Assembly: GCF_015207245.1 (NCBI RefSeq)
Contig: NZ_JADEXF010000008.1
Location: forward strand, 1-14,197
Reading direction: 5' to 3'
DNA length: 14,197 nt
DNA from: Nostoc cf. edaphicum LEGE 07299
GTDB taxonomy: Bacteria > Cyanobacteriota > Cyanobacteriia > Cyanobacteriales > Nostocaceae
Made by a program: the position numbers and the translations under genes. Position 1 is the first letter of the stretch. Every line of letters begins with the position of its first letter. The notes under the pieces were generated by a model. The model saw nothing but the letters and a program-made list of their open reading frames with translations. It did no database searches and was not told the origin of the DNA. Below, one piece after another: positions 6,549 through 14,197 of this stretch.

Positions 6549-7613
6549 ATGAACACAGCAGCAAAGGAATTGGCTCTCGCACTAGGAATGTTGGCTTTGA
6601 CGACCAGTTGTACAGCAGCATCCAACACTTCTACTCAAACTCAGAATTCACCTTCTGTAACTCAGGTAAGAGATTCTGGTAAGGCTGCAACAGCAACAAT
6701 TAAAATTGATGGTTCCAGCACGGTCTATCCCATTACACAGGCGATTGCTAAAGACTATCAAGCTAACCCAAAGAATCAAGTGCAGGTTGCAGTTAACATT
6801 TCTGGTACTACTGGCGGATTTGAAAAATTCTGTGCCGGAGAAACAGATATTAGCAACGCTTCCCGACCGATTTTGGAGGCAGAGATGGAAGCTTGTAAGA
6901 AAAATGGTGTGGCGTATATGGAGTTTCCTATTGCTTTTGATGCGTTAACGGTCGCCGTTAATCCGCAAAACGATTGGGCAAAAGACATCACAGTAGCAGA
7001 ATTGAAAAAGATTTGGGAACCGGAGGCTCAAGGGAAAATTACTCGTTGGAACCAAGTACGTGCATCTTGGCCAGATCGCCCAATGAATTTGTATGGTGCT
7101 GGTAAAAAGTCTGGTACTTTTGACTACTTTACAGAAGCGGCTGTAGGTAAAACTAGAGCCAGCCGCAATGACTATACAGCGAGTGAAGATGATGAAGTAT
7201 TGGTGGATGGCATCAGCAAAGATCCAAATGCTTTAGGTTACTTTGGCTATGCCTATTACGAGAAACACCAAGATAAGTTAAAAGCGCTGGCAATTGATAG
7301 CGGCAAAGGTGCAGTACTGCCATCACGTCAAACTGTAGAGAAAGTTCAGTATCAGCCCCTTGCTCGACCTTTGTTTATCTACGTTAATTTTCGGGATAAC
7401 CAAAACAAAAAATTAGTAAACAAATTTGTCGAATTTTACATAGATAAAGCCCCAACAATAGCAAGTACTGTGGGTTATATACCTTTACCAGATGATAGCA
7501 AACGCCTCAATTACGTTCACTTGTATCAAGACAAAGTGGGAACAGTATTTGAAGGAGAAGCAGAAATGAACTTGACAATTGGTGAGTTATTACGAAAAGA
7601 AGCTAAGTTTTAG
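6549..7613 (+). CDS. sphX: PstS/SphX-type phosphate-binding lipoprotein in the ars cluster
   Basis: This is a periplasmic phosphate-binding protein of the PstS family, closest by eye to the cyanobacterial SphX form. The 354-residue product starts with a hydrophobic signal and a plausible lipoprotein cysteine (LTTS-C21), then a Ser/Thr/Gln-rich linker. Ligand-loop signatures are present: [11 protein letters not shown] at 53-63, [26 protein letters not shown] at 83-108, and [12 protein letters not shown] at 183-194. GTG at 6540 would add only three residues; ATG 6549 has a GGGGTGGGG stretch just upstream and is preferred. No pstC, pstA or pstB follows. Instead acr3 starts 29 bp downstream, so co-transcription with arsenic genes is likely. 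It may supply phosphate selectively under arsenate stress or bind arsenate; sequence alone cannot decide between these. Confidence 0.88.
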   Translation: MNTAAKELALALGMLALTTSCTAASNTSTQTQNSPSVTQVRDSGKAATATIKIDGSSTVYPITQAIAKDYQANPKNQVQVAVNISGTTGGFEKFCAGETDISNASRPILEAEMEACKKNGVAYMEFPIAFDALTVAVNPQNDWAKDITVAELKKIWEPEAQGKITRWNQVRASWPDRPMNLYGAGKKSGTFDYFTEAAVGKTRASRNDYTASEDDEVLVDGISKDPNALGYFGYAYYEKHQDKLKALAIDSGKGAVLPSRQTVEKVQYQPLARPLFIYVNFRDNQNKKLVNKFVEFYIDKAPTIASTVGYIPLPDDSKRLNYVHLYQDKVGTVFEGEAEMNLTIGELLRKEAKF

Positions 7614-7642
7614 CGATTTCTTTTATTTTTAGGTTTATTTCA

Positions 7643-8794
7643 ATGAGTCAGAATTCACAAGGTAGTACAGCCCGGATACAAGCAGGAAGCAACCTAAGTT
7701 TTTTTGAAAAATATCTCACCGTTTGGGTATTTTTGTGTATCTTTGTCGGAATTGCACTAGGTAGATTGTTTCCAGGGATAGCGGTAGCTCTTGATGCAAT
7801 GAGTGTGTATCAAGTGTCTATTCCCATCGCAGTATGTTTGTTTTTCATGATGTATCCAATCATGGTGAAGATTGACTTCACACAAGCAGCAAATGCTATC
7901 CGCGCCCCAAAACCTGTTGTTCTCACCTTGATAGTGAACTGGTTGATTAAACCATTCACAATGGTAATATTTGCTCAGTTTTTCTTAGGATGGTTATTTC
8001 GTCCTTTGATTACCGGAACTGAGCTCATTGGTGGTAGTGAAGTAACACTGGCAAATTCTTATATTGCTGGTACCATCTTACTAGGAATTGCTCCTTGTAC
8101 AGCAATGGTACTGTTGTGGGGATATCTTTCCTATGGCAACCAGGGACACACCTTAATAATGGTGGCAGTAAATTCTCTGGCGATGCTATTCTTATACGCA
8201 CCATTAGGTAGATGGTTATTAGCGGCGAATAATTTAACCGTGCCTTGGCAAACTATTGTTTTGTCAGTAGTAATTTATGTTGGTTTTCCCTTAGTGGCAG
8301 GAATGTACAGCCGTTACTGGATTTTTAAATACAAAGGTACAGAGTGGTTTGAAAGACGATTTTTAAAGTATCTGACTCCAGTTTCAATTACTGCTCTATT
8401 GCTAACATTGGTATTGCTATTTGCATTCAAGGGTGAATTAATTGTTAAAAATCCCTTGCATATCTTGTTAATTGCCGTACCACTTTTTATCCAAACTAAT
8501 TTCATTTTCTTGATTAGTTATGTAGCAGCATTGAAGATGAATTTATCCTACGAAGATGCCGCACCCGCAGCATTAATTGGAGCAAGCAATCATTTTGAAG
8601 TTGCTATTGCCACTGCTGTGATGCTATTTGGCTTAAATTCAGGTGCAGCACTGGCTACAGTGGTAGGGGTTTTAATTGAAGTGCCAGTGATGTTGATGCT
8701 GGTTGAGTTTTGTAAGCGCACAGCAGCTTGGTTTCCACGGGAACCGGAAAAAGCTACATTGCAAGATCCGCGCTGTTTTGGTGTCTTAAAATGA
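7643..8794 (+). CDS. acr3: Acr3-type arsenite efflux permease
   Basis: Acr3 (sometimes annotated arsB) is an inner-membrane arsenite exporter of the BART superfamily, driven by the proton gradient. The 383-residue protein is mostly hydrophobic, with about ten membrane segments. Key family signatures are NWLIKPF at 99-105, [12 protein letters not shown] at 148-159 with the transport cysteine C152 (Cys129-type in characterised Acr3), VNSLAML at 176-182, [14 protein letters not shown] at 313-326 and [10 protein letters not shown] with E346. The cytoplasmic N-terminus of about 20 residues is polar. It is unrelated to the 12-TM ArsB family despite the shared role. It lies 29 bp after sphX, and arsC follows after 170 bp. 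Confidence 0.95.
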   Translation: MSQNSQGSTARIQAGSNLSFFEKYLTVWVFLCIFVGIALGRLFPGIAVALDAMSVYQVSIPIAVCLFFMMYPIMVKIDFTQAANAIRAPKPVVLTLIVNWLIKPFTMVIFAQFFLGWLFRPLITGTELIGGSEVTLANSYIAGTILLGIAPCTAMVLLWGYLSYGNQGHTLIMVAVNSLAMLFLYAPLGRWLLAANNLTVPWQTIVLSVVIYVGFPLVAGMYSRYWIFKYKGTEWFERRFLKYLTPVSITALLLTLVLLFAFKGELIVKNPLHILLIAVPLFIQTNFIFLISYVAALKMNLSYEDAAPAALIGASNHFEVAIATAVMLFGLNSGAALATVVGVLIEVPVMLMLVEFCKRTAAWFPREPEKATLQDPRCFGVLK

Positions 8795-8964
8795 TCGCAA
8801 TCTTTAGATTAAAAGATCGTGTAATCAAAGTAATACCTGATTTTCATTGATAGAACTGCTTCTAAGCACAGTACGGCAAAAATGTGATCACGAATTACAA
8901 ATTTTTCGTAACATCTGAATCTCGCAGCTTATAAATTTAACGACATTATTAGGGGAATCGAACC
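8795..8964. other. acr3-arsC spacer
   Basis: This 170-bp AT-rich gap has no open gene. ATCTTT and AAAGAT near 8800-8817 can form a short 6-bp stem. ATCAA (8824) and TTGAT (8846) occur 18 nt apart, not at the N6 spacing of the candidate ArsR boxes. No good promoter was identified. AGGGGA, 9 nt before the arsC ATG, is a clear ribosome-binding site. Confidence 0.5.
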
Positions 8965-9378
8965 ATGAAACGAGTGATGTTTGTTTGCAAAAAGAATTCT
9001 GCGCGTTCTCAAATGGCAGAAGGCTTTGCCAAAACCCTTGGTAAGGGAAAAATTGAAGTGATTAGCTCTGGTTTAGAAGCAAGCCAGGTTAGACCAGAGG
9101 CGATCACAACTATGAAAGAAATTGGTATCGACATTACCGATCAACACTCCAAACCCCTGAGTGATTTTCAAGCGCAAGACTTTGATGTAGTAATTTCTTT
9201 GTGTGGCTGTGGGGTGAATTTGCCGCCAGAGTGGGTTGTGCGAGAAGTATTTGAAGATTGGCAGTTAGACGATCCAGCAGAACAACCAGAAATTTTTCCG
9301 AGAGTCCGCGATGAGATTAAAGAACGGGTGACTCAATTGATTGAGTCTGTGAATCAAGAATTTACAACTGTTCGATAA
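8965..9378 (+). CDS. arsC: Arsenate reductase, low-molecular-weight phosphatase fold
   Basis: This cytoplasmic enzyme reduces As(V) to As(III), the form exported by Acr3. The 137-residue product opens with the phosphatase-type P-loop VCKKNSARS: C8 is the nucleophile, with R14 at C-x5-R. SLCGCGVNLPPEW (78-90) contributes C80 and C82, and DWQLDDP follows near 102-108. C8, C80 and C82 are the three cysteines I recall as essential in Synechocystis ArsC, which uses glutathione/glutaredoxin despite its LMW-phosphatase fold. The P-loop second Cys found in the S. aureus type is Ala13 here, which fits that hybrid class. AGGGGA stands 9 nt upstream of the ATG. The order acr3-arsC-arsH supports the function. 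Confidence 0.95.
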   Translation: MKRVMFVCKKNSARSQMAEGFAKTLGKGKIEVISSGLEASQVRPEAITTMKEIGIDITDQHSKPLSDFQAQDFDVVISLCGCGVNLPPEWVVREVFEDWQLDDPAEQPEIFPRVRDEIKERVTQLIESVNQEFTTVR

Positions 9379-9458
9379 ATATTACTTGTAGCACTGGGAT
9401 TACACTAAGGCTCGAACCAATGGAGCAAGAAACAATTCAACCAATTTCAGAGAACCTC

Positions 9459-9552
9459 TACCAATTCGTAATTCGTAATTCGTAATTGAAAAATTCAGAT
9501 TGTATCTAGGTTTTCAGGTTTGAATCTGTTGGCGAATTTTAGAGAATTGGTA
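9459..9552. repeat. Inverted repeat enclosing an AATTCGT heptamer array
   Basis: TACCAATTC (9459-9467) is exactly inverted at 9544-9552 (GAATTGGTA). Just inside the left arm lie 3.6 perfect copies of the heptamer AATTCGT (9463-9487). Such short tandem heptamers are characteristic of heterocystous cyanobacterial spacers. The unit sits in the 204-bp arsC-arsH gap. It might be a small inserted element, but no flanking duplication was found. Confidence 0.55.
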
Positions 9553-9582
9553 TTACTTCTTGGAAATCCCTAAGCAATTACC

Positions 9583-10248
9583 ATGACGACATTTGACCAT
9601 CCCCCCAGAATTTTATTTTTGTATGGCTCCCTGCGTGAGCGTTCCTATAGCCGCCTTTTGGCAGAGGAAGCCGCACGCATCATTGAAGAACTTGGCGCAG
9701 AGGTAAAGTTTTTCGATCCACGCGAACTGCCGATTTATGGCAGCGTACCTGACACCCACCCGAAGGTGCAGGAGTTACGTCAATTAAGCTTGTGGTCAGA
9801 AGGTCAGGTTTGGTCTAGTCCAGAGTTGCACGGTCAGATTTCTGGCATTATGAAAAACCAAATTGACTGGATTCCGCTTAGTATTGGAGCCGTTCGCCCG
9901 ACTCAAGGGAGAACTTTAGCTGTCATGCAAGTAAGTGGTGGTTCACAGTCTTTTAACGCTGTCAACACATTAAGAATTCTTGGACGCTGGATGCGGATGT
10001 TCACAATCCCCAATCAATCGTCAGTCGCTAAAGCATACGAGGAGTTTAACGAAGACGGCACTATGAAATATTCGCCCTACCGCGATCGCGTTGTCGATGT
10101 GATGGAAGAACTTTACAAATTTACCTTGCTATTGCGTGACAAAGTTGATTATCTCACAGACCGCTACAGTGAACGTAAGGAAAAAGCTGCCAAAGAGACA
10201 ATTATCATAGCCTCTCAATCTCTTGAAATTAACTCTAAAAAAAATTGA
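9583..10248 (+). CDS. arsH: ArsH, NADPH-dependent FMN oxidoreductase
   Basis: ArsH is a flavodoxin-like FMN enzyme linked to arsenic resistance. Characterised members oxidise trivalent organoarsenicals, and others reduce quinones, Fe(III) or Cr(VI). The 221-residue protein shows the FMN phosphate loop [17 protein letters not shown] (14-30), the [20 protein letters not shown] segment (77-96) and [23 protein letters not shown] (118-140), all hallmarks of ArsH rather than general NADPH-FMN reductases. The C-terminal 20 residues are Lys- and Ser-rich and probably flexible. The ATG at 9583 gives the expected N-terminus, though its ribosome site is weak. A HIP1 octamer lies at 10082. It ends the + strand run and faces the PHP gene. 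Confidence 0.94.
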   Translation: MTTFDHPPRILFLYGSLRERSYSRLLAEEAARIIEELGAEVKFFDPRELPIYGSVPDTHPKVQELRQLSLWSEGQVWSSPELHGQISGIMKNQIDWIPLSIGAVRPTQGRTLAVMQVSGGSQSFNAVNTLRILGRWMRMFTIPNQSSVAKAYEEFNEDGTMKYSPYRDRVVDVMEELYKFTLLLRDKVDYLTDRYSERKEKAAKETIIIASQSLEINSKKN

Positions 10249-10265
10249 CTATAAAAAAAGATAAC

Positions 10266-10288
10266 CTCCTGGCAGATTGAACCAGGAG
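10266..10288 (-). terminator. Hairpin terminator between convergent arsH and PHP gene
   Basis: CTCCTGG (10266-10272) and CCAGGAG (10282-10288) form a perfect 7-bp stem around a 9-nt loop. Read on the minus strand, the stem is followed after a few bases by a run of seven T (A run at 10253-10259), giving a good intrinsic terminator for the PHP gene. On the plus strand the downstream side is A-rich rather than T-rich, so for arsH it is a weaker terminator. Confidence 0.7.
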
Positions 10289-10310
10289 ATTTAAAAAAAT
10301 TGATTCATCT

Positions 10311-10997
10311 TTACAAGCGTTGTAGCAGACTCAAACCGTGACTATCAGTACCACAGGTATTGAAAAGAAAGTATTCATCAGCCAACTTTTGTATTTGTTC
10401 TGATTCCAATACGCTCGGTTTCCAGGGATTAGGGTTATTGTAGGCGTAGAAAGTTTCCACACCATCAATGCCCTTTTCGGACGCAGCTGGAATTAAGTCA
10501 AAAAGCGATCGCTTGTAACGAGCTGGATGAGCCAGAACTGCCAATCCCCCGGCTTCATGAATAGCGGCAATCACGTTACTTGCCTGATATTCTTGCCCTG
10601 TAGTCGGCCTTCTTTGCAGATAGGGTTTCATACTAGGGTGTTCCGTTGCAAAAGCGTAAGCCAAAATGTGAACTTCTATATTCAAAAGGTTGGCATTGAT
10701 TTCCACGCCACTCCACAGGTGAGGAGTGGTTGCATGAGGATTATTCCACTTCCAATCTTCTAACCAAGCAAGGGCCGCTTGATAGCCGATAATACCATGA
10801 TGATCGGTGATGGCTAACCCTTTTAACCCAATAGCGATCGCCTGCTCCATCAATGCACTAGGCTGCAATCTACCATCCGAGTAGACAGTGTGCATATGAA
10901 AGTTGAATAACTTTGGACAACTATGTGCATCAATGTTACGGAATACTTGCTTTAAAAGTTCTGCCGAAGTTGTAGTACGGGTCAAATTTACAGCCAT
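10311..10997 (-). CDS. PHP-domain metal-dependent phosphoesterase
   Basis: This is a polymerase-and-histidinol-phosphatase (PHP) family hydrolase, with phosphoester or nucleotide substrates and a metal cluster in a TIM-like barrel. From the ATG at 10997 it has 228 residues. The metal ligands are all present: H34-M-H36, D41, D65-H66, E99, H110, H157 and D218-x-H220, in the motifs FHMHTVYSDG, ITDHHGI, GVEIN, VHILAY, AHPARY and GTDSHG. This order resembles the TrpH/YciV group (RNase AM-like), though the protein is shorter than the E. coli member. An in-frame ATG at 11045 would add 16 residues, but GAGG five bases before 10997 supports the shorter form. It stands alone, convergent to arsH. The substrate is not deducible, and no link to arsenic is implied. 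Confidence 0.85.
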   Translation of the reverse strand: MAVNLTRTTTSAELLKQVFRNIDAHSCPKLFNFHMHTVYSDGRLQPSALMEQAIAIGLKGLAITDHHGIIGYQAALAWLEDWKWNNPHATTPHLWSGVEINANLLNIEVHILAYAFATEHPSMKPYLQRRPTTGQEYQASNVIAAIHEAGGLAVLAHPARYKRSLFDLIPAASEKGIDGVETFYAYNNPNPWKPSVLESEQIQKLADEYFLFNTCGTDSHGLSLLQRL

Positions 10998-11441
10998 AAC
11001 CCCCTCTGAAGAAAAACATATTTTTTTAACACACCAAAATGCCACATCTCTGGATGAGAAACAACTAACACTAAAAATTAGTATCGGCTGCTACTTTCTC
11101 AGCTTTCTCAGCAAATTTTTCAATATGTTAAGACTACGTTAGCAAATCTTAACCTCAGTGGTCATGCGTGATTCGCACTACTTTATTATTAAGTAGTAGT
11201 AAATATTACATCCAAATTTTCATCAATGCGCTTATAGCATCTGTGCTAAATGACCTATAAAATAAAGGTTGAGTAGGGTAATTATCTCTAATAAGCCGGA
11301 AATGCAAATTAGTTTTGTGTGTAAAAAATATTATTTTTCTCTGTAATTACAGCTTTTTCCTAACCAAAATGACTTTAGCATAGGCGTAGCCCAACCCAGG
11401 CATCGCTCAATCTAATTACATACAAGTATTAAGCGGAGCCT
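10998..11441. other. Gene-free divergent spacer, proximal part
   Basis: No gene was found. GTTAAGA (11127-11133) and TCTTAAC (11147-11153) form a perfect 7-bp dyad with a 13-nt centre. ACTACTT (11177-11183) and AAGTAGT (11191-11197) form another with a 7-nt AT-rich loop. Either could be an operator or hairpin for the minus-strand PHP gene, whose promoter must lie here. TAGGCGTAGCCCAACCCAGG (11381-11400) resembles a GC-rich dispersed repeat that I recall in Nostoc (GGCGTAGCCCGCCGCAGGCATCGC type). The rest is AT-rich and without visible structure. Confidence 0.55.
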
Positions 11442-11588
11442 TTGAACCTCAACATTGAGCCTTTGAGACTGACAGTTGAGCTTTTTAGCCTCAGTGTTGA
11501 GCCTTTTATCCTCAACGTAGAGTCTTTGAGGCTGAGGATTAAGCCTTTTATCCTCAATGTTGAGCCTTTGAGGCTGAAATTAGAAATA
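11442..11588. repeat. Tandem array of 21-bp degenerate repeats (six units plus one decayed)
   Basis: Seven consecutive 21-bp units begin at 11442, 11463, 11484, 11505, 11526, 11547 and 11568. Each opens with TTGA or TTTA, and most end in TTGAGCCT or a close variant. Several contain self-complementary cores, CTCAACATTGAG (unit 1) and CTCAATGTTGAG (unit 6), and others carry AGCCTTTGAGGCT across the unit boundary. Because 21 is divisible by three, one frame reads as heptapeptides of the form LNVEPLR. The array lies 105 bp before the NACHT gene start. There are no spacers of unique sequence, so it is not CRISPR. Confidence 0.85.
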
Positions 11589-11693
11589 TATCTAGATAAA
11601 TTGTTAAATTTACTACTGGTTTTCAGGAAAAATCTGATAAAACCTTATTGAAATATACGAACTCAGCACATCTACCAGCGTCATACAACAGCT

Positions 11694-14197
11694 ATGAGCA
11701 ATACCTCTGGATTTTCAGTTAGCAAACCTGTTGCATTATGGAATAAACCCATTAACGCTGACTTTAAAGAACTATTCAAATCATTAGGAAAAGGTGTGAT
11801 AAATGGGGTTTTAGGCCAGTGGGGAGAAGTAGCCAAAGATGCTGTAGAAGCTACATCAGCACTAGGTTTAGGATCAGCACCAGAGGAAGTTGCTTGGTTA
11901 CTAATTTACCGTTCTTTGGTAGAAGCAATAGTGAGTTTGATAAAAGGAAATCAAGAGTTACTGTTTGAAAAACCAAACGAGAGTGATTTTGAGGAATTGT
12001 GCGATCGCCTCAACCATTCTCTAGAAAGTATAGAATTGCGTATTGACCAAGATTTTTTTCGCCGTCCCAAAGATTTGCCGATTCTGGAAGCGATTAAAAC
12101 TGCTTTTGCCGACTGGTTCAAATATTTTAGCGTCAATCAAGCCCAGGCACTAACAATTAGTCATCGTCTTCCTACCTATTTTGTGTATGCCCTACATGAA
12201 GAGTGGGCAAAACATCCCGAAAAATATGCTTGTTTAAAAGAAGAACTCGATACCCCCTTTACTCAAGCCAATGAACGGGAACAGTCATGGCAGCGTTATT
12301 TAGCTTGGCTACAAAAACAGGTTGAAGAACCGATGCTTTTAGAAGCTTTTGGTTTAAAACAGGTTTATGTTCCTTTACACGCCTACTATAAGCAGAAAGT
12401 TGGGGGTGAGAAAGAAGAAGAATTTGAACGCCGGGTAAGAGAAGATGAGAAATATCAGCGAATTGTTCTTGACTTAGAAACTGAACTAGAAGCTTGGTTA
12501 GACAAAAGCGATCGTAATGATGCCATTAGAGTAATTAGTGGTGGCCCAGGAAGTGGTAAATCTTCCTTTGCCAAAATCTTTGCAGCTAACCAAGCAGAAA
12601 AAGGTAAAGTTCCGGTTTTATTTATACCTTTGCACCATTTTGAACCCTCAGATGACTTAGTTGATGCAGTTGGTAAGTTTGTCCGAGACGATGGCTTTCT
12701 CAGACATAATCCGCTAGATAAAGATAAGGCTGATTCACGCTTACTCATTATCTTCGATGGTTTAGATGAGCTTGCCATGCAGGGCAAAATTGCCACTGAG
12801 ACTGCTCAACAATTTGTGCGTGAAGTCCAAAGAAAAGTAGAGCGGTTTAATGGGCGTGAAACTTGCTTACAAGTATTAATCGGCGGTCGAGAATTGGTAG
12901 TGCAAGCAAATAGTAGCGATTTTCGCCAACCACAGCAAATCTTGCATATCTTGCCATATTTCGTGACTGAAGATGAGAGGGAAAATTACATTGATGATCA
13001 AAACTTGTTGCAGCAAGATCAACGTCAGATTTGGTGGCAGAAATACGGCAATGCTAGCGGACGGACTTATGATTGCTTACCAGAAGAGTTAAACCAAGAT
13101 AACCTGACAGAAATTACTGCCCAACCCTTGCTGAATTACTTGGTAGCATTGAGTTTTGACCAGCAAAAGAAATTTCCTACAGACGGCAACCTGAATGCAA
13201 TTTATGCAAATTTGCTCACAGCAGTTTATCAGCGCGGTTGGGCTGGTTATCAACATCCGGCTATTCGGGGAATTGAGGAAAAAGACTTTGTTCGCATCCT
13301 TGAAGAAATTGCTTTAGCTTCCTGGCATGGGGATGGACGAACAACAACAGTCAGAGAGATTGAGTCCCATTGTGAACACAGTAGTTTAAAGAGTCTTTTA
13401 GACAAGTTTCAGGAAAGTGCAAAATTAGGCGTAACTCGTCTTTTGACTGCCTTTTATTTTCGTGAGAGTGGAGTTAAGGAACAGGAAAAAACTTTTGAAT
13501 TTACTCACAAAAGTTTTGGTGAATATTTGACAGCAAAACGCATCGTGCGAGAAGTTAGACTCATTCATAAAAAGCTGAAGGATCGCCAGGAAGATCCAGA
13601 TGAAGGATGGGATGAGCGCGAGGCTTTAAAAAGGTGGGCAATTCTCTGCGGTGCATCCCCGATGGATGAATACCTTTTTAAGTTTGTTGCGGATGAAATG
13701 CGTTTACAGAATGCATTGGATATTGGCAATTGGCAGCAGACATTATGCCATCTGATTAGTTTTATGTTGCGTCATGGAATGCCGATGGAACGCTTGACTC
13801 CCAGACCTGATTTTCAAGAAGAAAATAGACAAGCGCGAAATGCAGAAGAAGCGTTGTTAGCTGTCTTAAATGCTTGCGCTAGAGTGACAGAGACAGTTTC
13901 AAAGATTCAATGGCATAGTCCTGAAGCTTTCGGTATCTGGATCTCCCGCTTGCAAGGGCAAAGAATCACTACTTTTGCTGATGTGTTTTGCTTGAATTTC
14001 CTAAGTTTTTTGGATTTAGAAGGTTGTGTTTTAGTTTACAAAGACTTTTATAAGGCGAATCTTGAAGGGGCGAATCTTGAAGCGGCATATCTTGAAGAAG
14101 CAAATCTTGAACGGGCAAATCTTCAACGGGCGAATCTTCAACGGGCGAATCTTCAACGGGCGAATTTTGCATGGGCGAATCTTGTACAGGCTAATCT
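11694..14197 (+). CDS. NACHT/STAND P-loop NTPase with pentapeptide repeats (3' end outside window)
   Basis: This is a large signal-transducing NTPase of the STAND class, open from ATG 11694 to the window end (834 full codons, no stop). Residues 1-235 form an unrecognised, mostly helical N-terminal part; a charged, coiled-coil-like stretch spans about 236-272. The NACHT-like core has Walker A GGPGSGKSS (283-291, K289) and Walker B LLIIFDGLDEL (350-360, D355), then IGGRE. A helical region follows, with the NACHT-typical FTHKSFGEYLTAKR at 603-616. From residue 788 tandem pentapeptides of type A(N/Y)LxX begin (ANLEG, ANLER, ANLQR) and continue past the edge. A TGA lies in frame 57 bp upstream, so this ATG is the first possible; no strong Shine-Dalgarno is visible. 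By family logic the repeats would sense or scaffold and the N-terminus would act as effector. A role in phage defence or other signalling is possible but unproven. Confidence 0.85.
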   Translation, partial: MSNTSGFSVSKPVALWNKPINADFKELFKSLGKGVINGVLGQWGEVAKDAVEATSALGLGSAPEEVAWLLIYRSLVEAIVSLIKGNQELLFEKPNESDFEELCDRLNHSLESIELRIDQDFFRRPKDLPILEAIKTAFADWFKYFSVNQAQALTISHRLPTYFVYALHEEWAKHPEKYACLKEELDTPFTQANEREQSWQRYLAWLQKQVEEPMLLEAFGLKQVYVPLHAYYKQKVGGEKEEEFERRVREDEKYQRIVLDLETELEAWLDKSDRNDAIRVISGGPGSGKSSFAKIFAANQAEKGKVPVLFIPLHHFEPSDDLVDAVGKFVRDDGFLRHNPLDKDKADSRLLIIFDGLDELAMQGKIATETAQQFVREVQRKVERFNGRETCLQVLIGGRELVVQANSSDFRQPQQILHILPYFVTEDERENYIDDQNLLQQDQRQIWWQKYGNASGRTYDCLPEELNQDNLTEITAQPLLNYLVALSFDQQKKFPTDGNLNAIYANLLTAVYQRGWAGYQHPAIRGIEEKDFVRILEEIALASWHGDGRTTTVREIESHCEHSSLKSLLDKFQESAKLGVTRLLTAFYFRESGVKEQEKTFEFTHKSFGEYLTAKRIVREVRLIHKKLKDRQEDPDEGWDEREALKRWAILCGASPMDEYLFKFVADEMRLQNALDIGNWQQTLCHLISFMLRHGMPMERLTPRPDFQEENRQARNAEEALLAVLNACARVTETVSKIQWHSPEAFGIWISRLQGQRITTFADVFCLNFLSFLDLEGCVLVYKDFYKANLEGANLEAAYLEEANLERANLQRANLQRANLQRANFAWANLVQAN
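14055..14197 (+). repeat. 15-bp tandem repeats encoding pentapeptides
   Basis: About ten 15-bp units encode A(N/Y)L-type pentapeptides up to the window end. Three consecutive CGGGCGAATCTTCAA-type copies (about 14117-14162) are almost identical at DNA level, which points to recent duplication by slippage or recombination rather than old protein-level conservation only. The reverse strand of this stretch is an artefactual open frame. Confidence 0.85.

Noticed and set aside
8824..8850. Third ArsR box before arsC (ATCAA ... TTGAT)
   Set aside because: The half-sites are 18 nt apart rather than 6, so they do not match the boxes after arsR.
11442..11588. CRISPR array
   Set aside because: The units are contiguous and degenerate, with no unique spacers and no cas genes nearby.
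11442..11651. 69-residue open frame over the 21-bp repeats as a gene
   Set aside because: It starts with TTG, has no ribosome site, and its open state follows from a repeat unit divisible by three. Kept only as an alternative idea in the findings.
12455..12796. 113-residue minus-strand frame in the NACHT region
   Set aside because: It lies antisense to the Walker A and B coding region, which is clearly the real gene.
13969..14172. Minus-strand 67-residue frame rich in SPVED/LQD repeats
   Set aside because: It is the antisense reading of the 15-bp pentapeptide repeats of the NACHT gene.

Overview
The window reads as chromosomal DNA from a filamentous, Nostoc-like cyanobacterium. Nine GCGATCGC octamers (HIP1) lie in 14 kb. 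The spacers carry palindromes and heptanucleotide repeats typical of Nostocales, and the genes resemble cyanobacterial forms (SphX-type phosphate binder, ArsC with C8/C80/C82, cobalamin riboswitch ahead of cobG). No rRNA, tRNA, CRISPR array or intact insertion sequence was seen.

Layout, left to right. (1) 158-2358: sulfonate use. An SsuA-like lipoprotein is followed 17 bp later by an SsuD-like FMNH2-dependent alkanesulfonate monooxygenase. SsuB and SsuC are not in the window. (2) 2359-2750: a gene-free spacer with two strong palindromes and a 98-bp MITE-like element (12-bp perfect terminal inverted repeats, 7-bp flanking direct repeat). (3) 2755-6021: aerobic cobalamin synthesis. A cobalamin riboswitch precedes cobG, then cobH and cobI, which overlap by ATGA. 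cobG carries a palindromic repeat inserted in frame between its two halves. Its most credible start is a TTG after a good Shine-Dalgarno, not the ATG touching the riboswitch. (4) 6103-10248: arsenic resistance, all on +: arsR, a PstS/SphX-type phosphate-binding lipoprotein, acr3, arsC and arsH. Two near-identical operator-like boxes 53 bp apart lie between arsR and sphX. (5) 10311-10997, minus strand: a PHP-family phosphoesterase, convergent with arsH and separated from it by a hairpin terminator. (6) 10998-11693: a long gene-free divergent spacer that includes six to seven 21-bp tandem repeats. (7) 11694-end: a large NACHT/STAND-type P-loop NTPase that enters C-terminal pentapeptide repeats and runs off the window.

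How the genes work together: ArsR should sense arsenite. ArsC reduces arsenate to arsenite, Acr3 exports arsenite, and ArsH probably handles trivalent or organic arsenicals by FMN chemistry. The phosphate binder in the cluster suggests management of phosphate/arsenate competition at the cell surface. The cob trio supplies neighbouring early and middle corrin-ring steps (C20 methylation, O2-dependent precorrin-3B formation, precorrin-8X to hydrogenobyrinate) and is probably under B12 feedback through the riboswitch.

The best candidates for something new are the NACHT-pentapeptide protein with its unrecognised helical N-terminus, the 21-bp repeat array upstream of it, and the repeat-in-gene structure of cobG. 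No wholly new system is proven by this sequence.
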